Source of the DNA: Eubacteriales bacterium
GTDB lineage: Bacteria > Bacillota > Clostridia > Oscillospirales > CAG-272
DNA: 32,497 bases
Reading direction: 5' to 3'
Assembly (NCBI GenBank): GCA_018383975.1
Contig: JAHAZT010000010.1
Location: forward strand, 1-32,497
Numbering within the stretch: position 1 is the first letter of the stretch; each line of letters begins with the position of its first letter. The notes below the pieces were generated by a model, which did no database searches, had not been told where the DNA came from, and saw nothing but the letters and a program-made list of their open reading frames with translations. Shown one piece after another: positions 8,711 to 16,306 of the stretch. Position numbers and translations under genes: made by a program.

Positions 8711-9041
8711 ACTCCTGTCCGAAAAACGATCCGCGGGGCTTTCTCCGAGCGCATTCCGTCTTTTGAAATTCCCTCCTCACAGCGCCGGCAGACAGGCTCT
8801 GTGTTTCGGTAGCTTTTTAATGCGTGACGGCGTCAAAAGCTAAAAAGCCGTTCACGTTCATCGCTGTGTTATGCCCAAACCGAAGCCGCGATACTCATCG
8901 GCAGGACACCCGCACCCTCAGGCAGCGAGAGCTAATTTGTTATTGTTAGCGTTTAATTTTAGGTTGCACAGTTTTTGGGAGCTTGTGCGGCTCCGCTCGC
9001 TTACCCTGTTTCACATTCCCCGTCGAAACCTTTACGGGCCC
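8689..9041 (-). ncRNA. ssrA: tmRNA (SsrA)
   Basis: 5' GGGCCCGTAAAGGTTTCGACGGGG; 3' CAGGAGTTCGATTCTCCTCGGGTCCACCA; 7-bp acceptor stem closes; tag ORF GCT AAC AAT AAC AAA TTA GCT CTC GCT GCC TGA (ANNNKLALAA) at 8950-8918. Confidence 0.95.
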
Positions 9042-9045
9042 ATAA

Positions 9046-9516
9046 TTATTTTTCCTTTTGCCGCTCAAAGCGGTCGACGTAGCGCGCCTCTGCCTTTTTG
9101 GCTTCGGTTTCGCGCTTGTCATAGAGTTTTTTACCCTTGCAAAGTCCGATTTCAACCTTTACGTTCCGCCCCGAAAAGTAAAGCGAAAGCGGAACGAGCG
9201 TCAGCCCTTCCTGACCGATCTTCGCCTGCAGTCTGATAATTTCTTTTTTGTGCATCAAAAGTCTTCTGTCACGCATTGGGTCACGATTGAAAATATTTCC
9301 CTTTTCATACGGACTGATATGGACGCCCGTCATAAAAAGCTCGCCCTTTTCAATATAACAATACGAATCTTTAAGGTTTACCGCGCCCATGCGCAGACTT
9401 TTCACCTCCGTGCCGAGAAGTTCAATGCCTGCCTCGTAACTGTCAAGGACAAAATAGTCATGACGGGCTTTTTTATTCTGCGCTATTATTTTATGAGCAT
9501 AATTTTCTCCTGCCAT
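9046..9516 (-). CDS. smpB: SsrA-binding protein SmpB
   Basis: KIIAQNKKARHDYFVLDSYEAGIELLGTEVKSLR...LKDSY...GVHISPYEKGN; adjacent to ssrA. Confidence 0.97.
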   Translation of the reverse strand: MAGENYAHKIIAQNKKARHDYFVLDSYEAGIELLGTEVKSLRMGAVNLKDSYCYIEKGELFMTGVHISPYEKGNIFNRDPMRDRRLLMHKKEIIRLQAKIGQEGLTLVPLSLYFSGRNVKVEIGLCKGKKLYDKRETEAKKAEARYVDRFERQKEK

Positions 9517-9547
9517 AACTATTTCTCCTTTCCTTTGAGTGTTTCAT

Positions 9548-9576
9548 ATTTTACCACGCCGACTATGACTTGTCAA
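9548..9576 (-). promoter_or_regulatory. Sigma-A promoter of smpB
   Basis: Minus strand TTGACA-N17-TAAAAT. Confidence 0.75.
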
Positions 9577-9608
9577 GCACGAATCTGTCGACGTTTTCCG
9601 GCGTTTTT

Positions 9609-10424
9609 TCAGTTTTTGCCCTTGTTTTTCGGGTTTATCTGCGAAAAAAGCACACGGAAAAACGTATCTATCCTGTCGTCAAGGGTTGTCGGTTTTTCGC
9701 TTTGAAGCGGCTTTTTCTCCTCTTTTTCCGGCTGACTGTCGGCTGTTTTCGTCATTTCGGCTGTCAACTTTCTTATCTGCTCGCAATAATCCTCCGCCGC
9801 CGAGCTGTACATTTTCTTTATCTTGCCCTCCTCCGCTCCCGCGCGGACTTTTGCATCGTTTATAAGCGTTTCCGCTTTTTCGCTCGCGACGGACATTATC
9901 TCCGCGGCTTTTTCCTCGGCCGCCGAAATTATTCTTCCCGCCTCTTCTCCTGCGTGACGGAGCAGCTCCTCCGTTTTATTGCGGATTTTTTCCGCAACCT
10001 CCTCGGAAAGCTTCTCGCCGCTCTCGCGGCTCTCGTACCCGGCAATGCGGTCTGCCATACCCGCAAGCGCAGCCTTCAGCTCCGCTTCGCGCGCTTCTGC
10101 GGCATAAAGACGGCAGGCAAGCTCATCAAGCATTTGCGAAAGCTCTTTTCCGCGCGCTTCCGCAGCGGATTTTCCGTCATTTGCGAGGGACGCGGCATTT
10201 TCCGAAGAATATGCCTCGCATGCAAGCTCGTCCAGCATGTGCGCAAGCTCTTCTATCCGGCTTTTCGCCTCCGACGCCTTGCGCTTTTCGCTTTCGATGT
10301 CGCCCTTCAGCTCTTCCTCTCTGCGCGCAAAATCAAGGCTTATCTGCTCGATATATCTGTTTACGTCCTTCTTTGAGTAGCCGCCCATTGCGCCTCTGAA
10401 TTTGACCATTTTTCCGTCGCTCAT
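9609..10424 (-). CDS. DivIVA-domain coiled-coil protein
   Basis: GAMGGYSKKDVNRYIEQI N-terminus followed by long coiled coil. Confidence 0.75.
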   Translation of the reverse strand: MSDGKMVKFRGAMGGYSKKDVNRYIEQISLDFARREEELKGDIESEKRKASEAKSRIEELAHMLDELACEAYSSENAASLANDGKSAAEARGKELSQMLDELACRLYAAEAREAELKAALAGMADRIAGYESRESGEKLSEEVAEKIRNKTEELLRHAGEEAGRIISAAEEKAAEIMSVASEKAETLINDAKVRAGAEEGKIKKMYSSAAEDYCEQIRKLTAEMTKTADSQPEKEEKKPLQSEKPTTLDDRIDTFFRVLFSQINPKNKGKN

Positions 10425-10512
10425 AAAAACCTCCGCAAAAGCTGTTTTTCGTCTTATTATAACATCATCCGCACCCGATTGTAAATATAAACCGCAAAAT
10501 TGTTAAAAACTC

Positions 10513-10541
10513 TTTACATAAAATCGTTTTTCTGCTATAAT
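10513..10541 (+). promoter_or_regulatory. Sigma-A promoter
   Basis: TTTACA-N17-TATAAT upstream of 10578 CDS. Confidence 0.7.
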
Positions 10542-10577
10542 TAGCCCGTAACAAAGCATAAAAGAGAGGTTATTTTT

Positions 10578-11231
10578 ATGGAAAAACAGGTTATCCGCGT
10601 TATGTTCACGGGCGACAGCATTACAGACTGCCAGAGAGCGCGTCCCGTCGGCGACGGAGTCGGCACGCTCGGCAACAGCTATGTCGGCAATCTTTTCTGT
10701 ATGACTTGGGCTGAAAACCCGGAGTGCAGGGCTCGTTTTATGAATTCCGCAACCTCCGGCGATACGAGCCGTCAGCTTCTTGCCCGCTTTGATGACGAAG
10801 TTCTTGCATACAATCCCGATTATCTTTTCATAATGATCGGCGTAAACGACGCCTGGCGGATTGCGGAGCTACCCGTAAACACGGAGGTGCATATTTCCTC
10901 CGGGGAAACCGCCGCAAATATGGAAAAAATGATCTTAAAAGCCCGCGAAAAGGGCGCAGAGCCGATAATCCTTTCGCCGTTCTTTATGGATCTTGACAAA
11001 AATGAATTCATGCGCTATCACGTCGACGAGATAAACGCTCTTTATAAAAAGCTCGCGGAAAAATATTCCGTCGGATATATTGATATTCAGTCCGCGATAG
11101 ACGGTTGGATTTCCAAAGCAAGCTCGTATATTCTTTCAAGCGACCGCGTTCACCCGAAGGCAATCGGCGTTTCGCTCATAGCAAGAACGATTTTCGAGCA
11201 CCCCGTCTTCCGCAGAGTTATTGACAGATGA
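10578..11231 (+). CDS. SGNH/GDSL hydrolase family protein
   Basis: MFTGDSITD block I, IMIGVNDAW, SDRVHPKAIG (DxxH) block V. Confidence 0.9.
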   Translation: MEKQVIRVMFTGDSITDCQRARPVGDGVGTLGNSYVGNLFCMTWAENPECRARFMNSATSGDTSRQLLARFDDEVLAYNPDYLFIMIGVNDAWRIAELPVNTEVHISSGETAANMEKMILKAREKGAEPIILSPFFMDLDKNEFMRYHVDEINALYKKLAEKYSVGYIDIQSAIDGWISKASSYILSSDRVHPKAIGVSLIARTIFEHPVFRRVIDR

Positions 11232-12319
11232 CAAGAACCGTTTTCGGGGAAGAGGAGCTCTGGTCGGCTCTTGCAGACACCTCCTCGCCCATTCTTCTCT
11301 ACGGCACCGGCGACGGAGCGGACAAAATCCTCTCCGTTATGGAGGAAAAAGGACTGCGGGCAAGCGGTTTTTTCGCCTCCGACGGCTTTGTCCGCGACAG
11401 GCATTTCCGCGGCGAACACGTTATGTCCCTTTCCGAAGCGGAAGAAAAATTCGGCGATTTTATCGTTCTCGTTGCGTTCGGCTCGTCGCGCGACGAAGTG
11501 ATTGAAAACGTAAAGCGTATTGCTTCCCGTCACCGCCTGTTCATCGCGGACGTTCCCGTTTGCGGGGGCGAGCTTTTTGATGCGGATTTCTATGAAAATC
11601 ATCTTTTTGAAATCAACTGGGCGCGCGGGCTTTTTTCGGACAATGAGTCGAAAAGGGTTTATGACAGTATCATAAAATTCCGTCTTTCGGGCAAGCCCGA
11701 ATATCTTTGGGACTGCTCCTGCGATGAAGAGGAAACGTTTTCGCTCCTTTCCGGCGGCTACGGCGCATACGTCGACCTCGGCGCATACACGGGAGACACC
11801 GTCAAAAAGGCAATATCGCTCTGTCCGTCGATTAAAAAGGTCTGCGCCTTCGAGCCGGCAAAAAAGCCTTTTGAAAAGCTGTCAGCTTTCTGTTCCGGCA
11901 CGGAAAACGTCGATTTTTCTCTCATAAACGCCTGCGCCCGGGACAAAACGGAGTCAATCGTCATCGCCGACGGCGGCGGCAGAGGGACGCACATTTCATC
12001 GGACAGCTCTCTTTCCGGCGCGAAAAGCCGCACGGTTGACTGCGTCTCCCCCGATGAGGTCTGCAATTTTTCCGGCGAAAAGCTGCTGATAAAATATGAC
12101 GTTGAGGGTGCGGAGCGGCAGGCTCTCCTCGGCTCGCTTTCCCTTATAAAAAACAATGACACCGAGCTTGCGGTGTCACTGTATCACAGAAGCGGTGATA
12201 TTTTTTCGCTTGCTGCACTTGTTCATCAGATTCTGCCCGAAAGGGCGCTTTATCTGCGCAGGCTGAAAGGCTTTCCCGCATGGGACATAAACCTTTTCGC
12301 TTCAAAAAAGCTCATATAG
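11228..12319 (+). CDS. FkbM family methyltransferase
   Basis: YVDLGAYTGDTVKK, VCAFEPAKKPFEKL, LLIKYDVEGAERQALLG; ATGA overlap with upstream gene. Confidence 0.85.
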   Translation: MTRTVFGEEELWSALADTSSPILLYGTGDGADKILSVMEEKGLRASGFFASDGFVRDRHFRGEHVMSLSEAEEKFGDFIVLVAFGSSRDEVIENVKRIASRHRLFIADVPVCGGELFDADFYENHLFEINWARGLFSDNESKRVYDSIIKFRLSGKPEYLWDCSCDEEETFSLLSGGYGAYVDLGAYTGDTVKKAISLCPSIKKVCAFEPAKKPFEKLSAFCSGTENVDFSLINACARDKTESIVIADGGGRGTHISSDSSLSGAKSRTVDCVSPDEVCNFSGEKLLIKYDVEGAERQALLGSLSLIKNNDTELAVSLYHRSGDIFSLAALVHQILPERALYLRRLKGFPAWDINLFASKKLI

Positions 12320-13247
12320 ACGAAACCAGAACGGTTGCGTTGCCGGAAAGAGTAACTTTTCCGGAGGCGGCGGCGACAAAAACGCTTCCGCCTTTTTTCG
12401 CGCTTATTTTCTCATCGCCGCAGGAAATCTCGCAATCTCCGTCGGCTATGAGAAGATGAAGAAAACTGTCATCTCCCGCAAAAACCTCAGCCTCGCCCGC
12501 GACCTTCTTTTCGCGGACGGAAAAATACTTGCAGGACGCGATAACCTCGCCTTCGTGCTTTGCCTTGACCGCCGACGGGTCGAACCGCTCGATAACGTCA
12601 AGCGCCGGCTCGATATGAAGCTGGCGGAGCGAACCGTCCGGCTGGCGGCGGTTATAGTCGTAAACGCGATACGTCACGTTTGAATTCTGCTGTATTTCGG
12701 CTATGAAAATTCCCGCGCCGATAGCGTGCACAAGTCCGGACGGGATAAAATACGTTTCCCCCGCCTTCACCTCAACATAGTTCATAAGGCTTTCAAGCGT
12801 ACCATCGGCAATGGCTTTTTTCAGCGTTTCTCTTGTGTATTTTTCTTTCATTCCGTATATAAGCCTTGCGCCGGGTGCGGCGTCGACTATATACCACATT
12901 TCCGTTTTGCCCATATCGTCCGTATGCTCTGCGGCATATTCGTCGTCCGGATGGACCTGAATTGAAAGGTCCGCTTCCGCGTCTATCAGCTTTATAAGCA
13001 GCGGAAAGCGGTCGCCCTTATAATTCTTTCCGAGAGCCGACGGATTTTCGCGCACGAATTCCGAAAGCAGTCTCCCGTCATATTCCCCGCCGATTATCGT
13101 ATTATCTCCGTCGGGACGGCACGTCAGCTCCCATGCCTCCGCGATTTTCTCTCCCGATTCACCCATTCCGTAGTCACGGGAAAGCCGTTCCCCGCCCCAG
13201 ATTATATGCTTTGTCACGGGTTTCAGTTCAAACATCATTTCTTTCAT
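12312..13247 (-). CDS. manA: Mannose-6-phosphate isomerase, class I
   Basis: IIWGGERLSRDYG, LSIQVHPDDEYAAEH, GKTEMWYIVDA, SGLVHAIGAGIFIAEIQQNSNVTYRVYDY. Confidence 0.93.
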   Translation of the reverse strand: MKEMMFELKPVTKHIIWGGERLSRDYGMGESGEKIAEAWELTCRPDGDNTIIGGEYDGRLLSEFVRENPSALGKNYKGDRFPLLIKLIDAEADLSIQVHPDDEYAAEHTDDMGKTEMWYIVDAAPGARLIYGMKEKYTRETLKKAIADGTLESLMNYVEVKAGETYFIPSGLVHAIGAGIFIAEIQQNSNVTYRVYDYNRRQPDGSLRQLHIEPALDVIERFDPSAVKAKHEGEVIASCKYFSVREKKVAGEAEVFAGDDSFLHLLIADGDCEISCGDEKISAKKGGSVFVAAASGKVTLSGNATVLVSSI

Positions 13248-13303
13248 TCCTCCGACCGATTGCTTCTTACTGACATCATATCACAACTCTCCCCTTTTTT
13301 CAA

Positions 13304-13670
13304 CCTACTTTTCTTTGACCGTACTTTTCTTTGAAAAGAAAAGTAGGCAAAAGAAACTTCAATTATCGGGAAGTCTGTGCAAATTTTTAATTATCTACGC
13401 AGACAGGGCTTTTGCAAAAAGGCAAAAGAAACTTCGGTTATCGGAGAGTTTGTGCAGAGTTTTCAGGCTCCCTTGTGTAAAGGGAGCTCCGCCGCAGGCG
13501 GTGAGGGATTGTTTTTTTACACTCCAACCGCTGCGCGGTTTCCGAACCCGTCTCGGCGACGCCTGCAAGCGTGCTTCGCACACTTGCAAATCCCTCTCTC
13601 ACAAGGGAGGGCTTATTAAAATCAATTCGCGCCGCAGCCGCACCGCTTCTCTTCGATTTTCTCTCTTCTT
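13304..13670. repeat. Composite intergenic repeat locus 2 (modules A, A2, half MITE-like B, C, D)
   Basis: ccgtacttttctttgaaaagaaaagtaggca at 13319; ggctcccttgtgtaaagggagctccgccgcaggcggtgagggattg; reverse complement of module C; ggcttattaaaatcaattcgcg. Confidence 0.9.
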
Positions 13671-13678
13671 TTTTATCT

Positions 13679-13710
13679 CAAAAAGCCGCCCTGAAAGGCG
13701 GCTTTTTTCT
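13679..13710 (-). terminator. Intrinsic terminator
   Basis: aaaaaGCCGCCctgaaaGGCGGCttttttct. Confidence 0.8.
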
Positions 13711-13720
13711 GCTCATTTGT

Positions 13721-14152
13721 TCACAGCGACTCGCTGTCTTCTTCGGGCGTTTCGTCCTCTTCGTGTGTTTCGTCTTCTTTCGGCTCGTCATTGAAGAGGT
13801 TTTCAAAATCCTCATCATCGAAATCGTCGTAGTCACATTTTGCCGCGCGTGCTTCTCTGAAAGCCTCCGAAACCTTTCTTGCGCAGCTCGATATTCCTTC
13901 GGAAAGCTTTGATATTCCGCAGGAAATGTTGCCGCGTATCGTTTCGATGTCGCTCTTTGTCGGAAGTCCGGCAAAGTTCACCGCGCACTCGCAGACGCGT
14001 TTGCCATCCTCGTCCGTGGTTTTTTTCGTTTTTACATTGAGAAGAAGCGAGCGGATTTCATACTCGCCCGTTTCCTCGTTTTTCTCGGCGGAATAGGGTG
14101 TCAGAAGTGCCGCGCCCAGAAGAAACCAACCGAAACCTGAACATTTTTTCAT
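13721..14152 (-). CDS. Hypothetical protein, hydrophobic N-terminus and acidic tail
   Basis: 143-aa ORF followed by terminator, SD aaagggg upstream; no recognised family. Confidence 0.6.
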   Translation of the reverse strand: MKKCSGFGWFLLGAALLTPYSAEKNEETGEYEIRSLLLNVKTKKTTDEDGKRVCECAVNFAGLPTKSDIETIRGNISCGISKLSEGISSCARKVSEAFREARAAKCDYDDFDDEDFENLFNDEPKEDETHEEDETPEEDSESL

Positions 14153-14183
14153 AATTTATATATCCCCTTTCTGAAATATTATT

Positions 14184-15278
14184 TCAACTTATAAGCGACG
14201 CCATAAAGCTGAGCGCCATTATTACATAAAGAATGATTATACCGACGTTGAGATATGCCGCTTTTCTCACGTTTTCCGCGGAAATATCGTATTTGCACGG
14301 CTCCAGAGTCACCTTTCTGACGCTCTTTGCAAAGAACACAATGCCGACAATCGCCGTTGCGAAAACAAGTCCGGAAACGATGAGAAGCAGTATTGCCGGA
14401 ACAGCGTACTGCATCAGCTCCGACATGATTTTCGCCATTTCCTCCGGAGCCGCTTCCGGCAATCTTTCCAGTGCGGACTGCAATGCGTCCAAATCTATCT
14501 TGCCGGCAAGGTATCCCGTCAGTATTCCGCACACGCCGTTGACCACCATATGAAGGGCGACGGTGTACCATACGTTTTTCGTCTTTGTATAAATATATCC
14601 GAACAGCAGTCCTATTGCGAACGCATAAAAGAACTGCGAGAAGTTTCCGTGCACAAGTCCGAATGCGAGAGCGGAGGCGAATATCGCCGTTTTCTCCCCG
14701 AACATGCTCATTCTGTCTATGAGCAGCTTTCTGAACACCAATTCTTCAAGAATCGGCGCGGCAATCACCATAACTATTATGGAAGCCGTCCACGACGCTC
14801 CGTCAAGCGCGCTCTGAACGGGATTCGTTATCTCATGACCGAGAAATTTTCCGAGCAGCGTTGTAACGGTTGTTCCGACGAAGTTTCCGGTATACATGAA
14901 CGCAAACGTCATGCAGAGATATTTCATCCATTTTCCGAAGGTCATCTTTGTCTGCGTCATGCTGTCGCTGTCGGTTGACGAAAAAAGAAGCATTATCACC
15001 GCAAGCGATACGCCGACAACATAAAACGCTATCCCGCTGACCGTTGTCTGATACCAGTTTTTTGAGGAAATTTCCGGAAAGTAATGACCCGTTATATACA
15101 TTGCGACGACAGCGAAAACGTTCGCTCCGAGAACCATCATCACAATCGCAAGGAAGATCCATGTCATTTTTCCGTAAAGTCTGCCGAAAGAATACGGCGG
15201 TCTGACTCTGACCGGCTCCTGCGGAGAAGAAGACTCCGAGTTGTTTTCGTCGCGAAAAATTTTTTCGTTGTTATCCAT
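14184..15278 (-). CDS. CPBP family intramembrane metalloprotease (CAAX/Abi)
   Basis: APILEELVFRKLLIDR and ALAFGLVHGNFSQFFYAFAIGLLFGYIYTKTKNVWYTVALHMVVNG motifs; multiple TM. Confidence 0.9.
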   Translation of the reverse strand: MDNNEKIFRDENNSESSSPQEPVRVRPPYSFGRLYGKMTWIFLAIVMMVLGANVFAVVAMYITGHYFPEISSKNWYQTTVSGIAFYVVGVSLAVIMLLFSSTDSDSMTQTKMTFGKWMKYLCMTFAFMYTGNFVGTTVTTLLGKFLGHEITNPVQSALDGASWTASIIVMVIAAPILEELVFRKLLIDRMSMFGEKTAIFASALAFGLVHGNFSQFFYAFAIGLLFGYIYTKTKNVWYTVALHMVVNGVCGILTGYLAGKIDLDALQSALERLPEAAPEEMAKIMSELMQYAVPAILLLIVSGLVFATAIVGIVFFAKSVRKVTLEPCKYDISAENVRKAAYLNVGIIILYVIMALSFMASLIS

Positions 15279-15376
15279 TCAAATCCCTCCGATGTTTTTC
15301 CTGCATATTATGATATCACATTCCGGCGAAAAAATAAATAGTTAAAGCAAAATTTATCAAAAATTTTTCCCCGCTA

Positions 15377-15405
15377 TTGAAAAACGCTTTTCGTTGTGAT
15401 ATCAT
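15377..15405 (+). promoter_or_regulatory. Sigma-A promoter of nrdG-like gene
   Basis: TTGAAA-N17-TATCAT, TGTGA before -10. Confidence 0.65.
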
Positions 15406-15439
15406 ATGTAACTGTAAACGAAAAGCAGAGGAGGCTCTT

Positions 15440-16132
15440 ATGATAATATCCGGACTTCAGAAGCTGACCCTGCTCGATTTCCCCGGCAAAACGGCGTGCA
15501 CCGTTTTTCTCGGCGGCTGCAATTTCCGTTGCCCGTTCTGCCATAATTCCTCGCTCGTTCTTTCGGCGGGAGATGGAGAGCGGATACCGGAGGAAGAATT
15601 CTTCGCTTTTCTTGAAGGCAGAAAAAACCGTCTGGACGGCGTTGCGATAACCGGCGGCGAGCCGCTCATAACGGACGAAACGGAAAATTTCATTGAAAAG
15701 ATAAAGTCCATGGGGTACGCCGTCAAGCTCGATACAAACGGCGCTTTCCCCGAAAGGCTCCGCCTGCTCACCGGAAAAGGGCTTGTCGATTATGTCGCAA
15801 TGGACATAAAAAACAGTCCGCACAAATATGCGCAGACAATCGGACTTGACTCCGCCCCGCTCGGTAAAATCGAAGAAAGCATACACATTCTGATGAGCGG
15901 AAGCGTTGATTACGAATTCCGCACGACGCTTGTGAAGGGCTTTCATACGGAAGACGATATAAAAACAATCGGCAAATGGCTTTCCGGCGCGGACAAATGG
16001 TATCTTCAGGCGTTCAAGGACTCCGGCGACCTCATCTCCGGTGGACTCTGCGGTTTTGAGCGCGACGAATATCTGCGCCTTCTCGACACAGCCCGACGTT
16101 TTGTGCCAAATGCACAACTTCGGGGGCTATAA
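15440..16132 (+). CDS. nrdG: Anaerobic ribonucleoside-triphosphate reductase activating protein (radical SAM)
   Basis: KLTLLDFPGKTACTVFLGGCNFRCPFCHNSSLV (CxxxCxxC), ITGGEPLI; SD gaggagg; next to nrdD. ATG 15440 chosen over upstream 15377. Confidence 0.88.
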   Translation: MIISGLQKLTLLDFPGKTACTVFLGGCNFRCPFCHNSSLVLSAGDGERIPEEEFFAFLEGRKNRLDGVAITGGEPLITDETENFIEKIKSMGYAVKLDTNGAFPERLRLLTGKGLVDYVAMDIKNSPHKYAQTIGLDSAPLGKIEESIHILMSGSVDYEFRTTLVKGFHTEDDIKTIGKWLSGADKWYLQAFKDSGDLISGGLCGFERDEYLRLLDTARRFVPNAQLRGL

Positions 16133-16145
16133 TCTATATATTGTT
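16132..16145 (+). promoter_or_regulatory. Degenerate NrdR box (box 1)
   Basis: atctatatattgtt, 10/14 match to palindromic box 2; 41 bp box-to-box. Confidence 0.5.
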
Positions 16146-16172
16146 CCGATTTTTCGCAATTTGGCTCAAAAA

Positions 16173-16186
16173 CACAATATATTGTG
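16173..16186 (+). promoter_or_regulatory. NrdR box (box 2)
   Basis: CACAATATATTGTG, perfect 14-bp palindrome, just upstream of -35. Confidence 0.8.
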
Positions 16187-16196
16187 CGCTCTCCAC

Positions 16197-16225
16197 TTGA
16201 CAATAGCTTTCCGAAGTGATAAAAT
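16197..16225 (+). promoter_or_regulatory. Sigma-A promoter of nrdD
   Basis: TTGACA-N17-TAAAAT, TGA before -10. Confidence 0.85.
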
Positions 16226-16306
16226 TGTATCACTGCAAAAAGCATTCAACGCTCGCTCCCGCAGAAAAAGCGGGAGCTGCGTTTGTCAATACGGAGGGTT
16301 TTTATT

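Noticed and set aside
9058-10376. Plus-strand ORFs over smpB/divIVA-like region
   Set aside because: Antisense to well-supported genes; no RBS or family resemblance.
13315-13794. 159-aa plus-strand ORF
   Set aside because: Falls mostly in composite repeat and antisense to a better-supported minus-strand gene.
15374-16117. 247-aa minus ORF antisense to nrdG
   Set aside because: Antisense to a clear radical-SAM activase.
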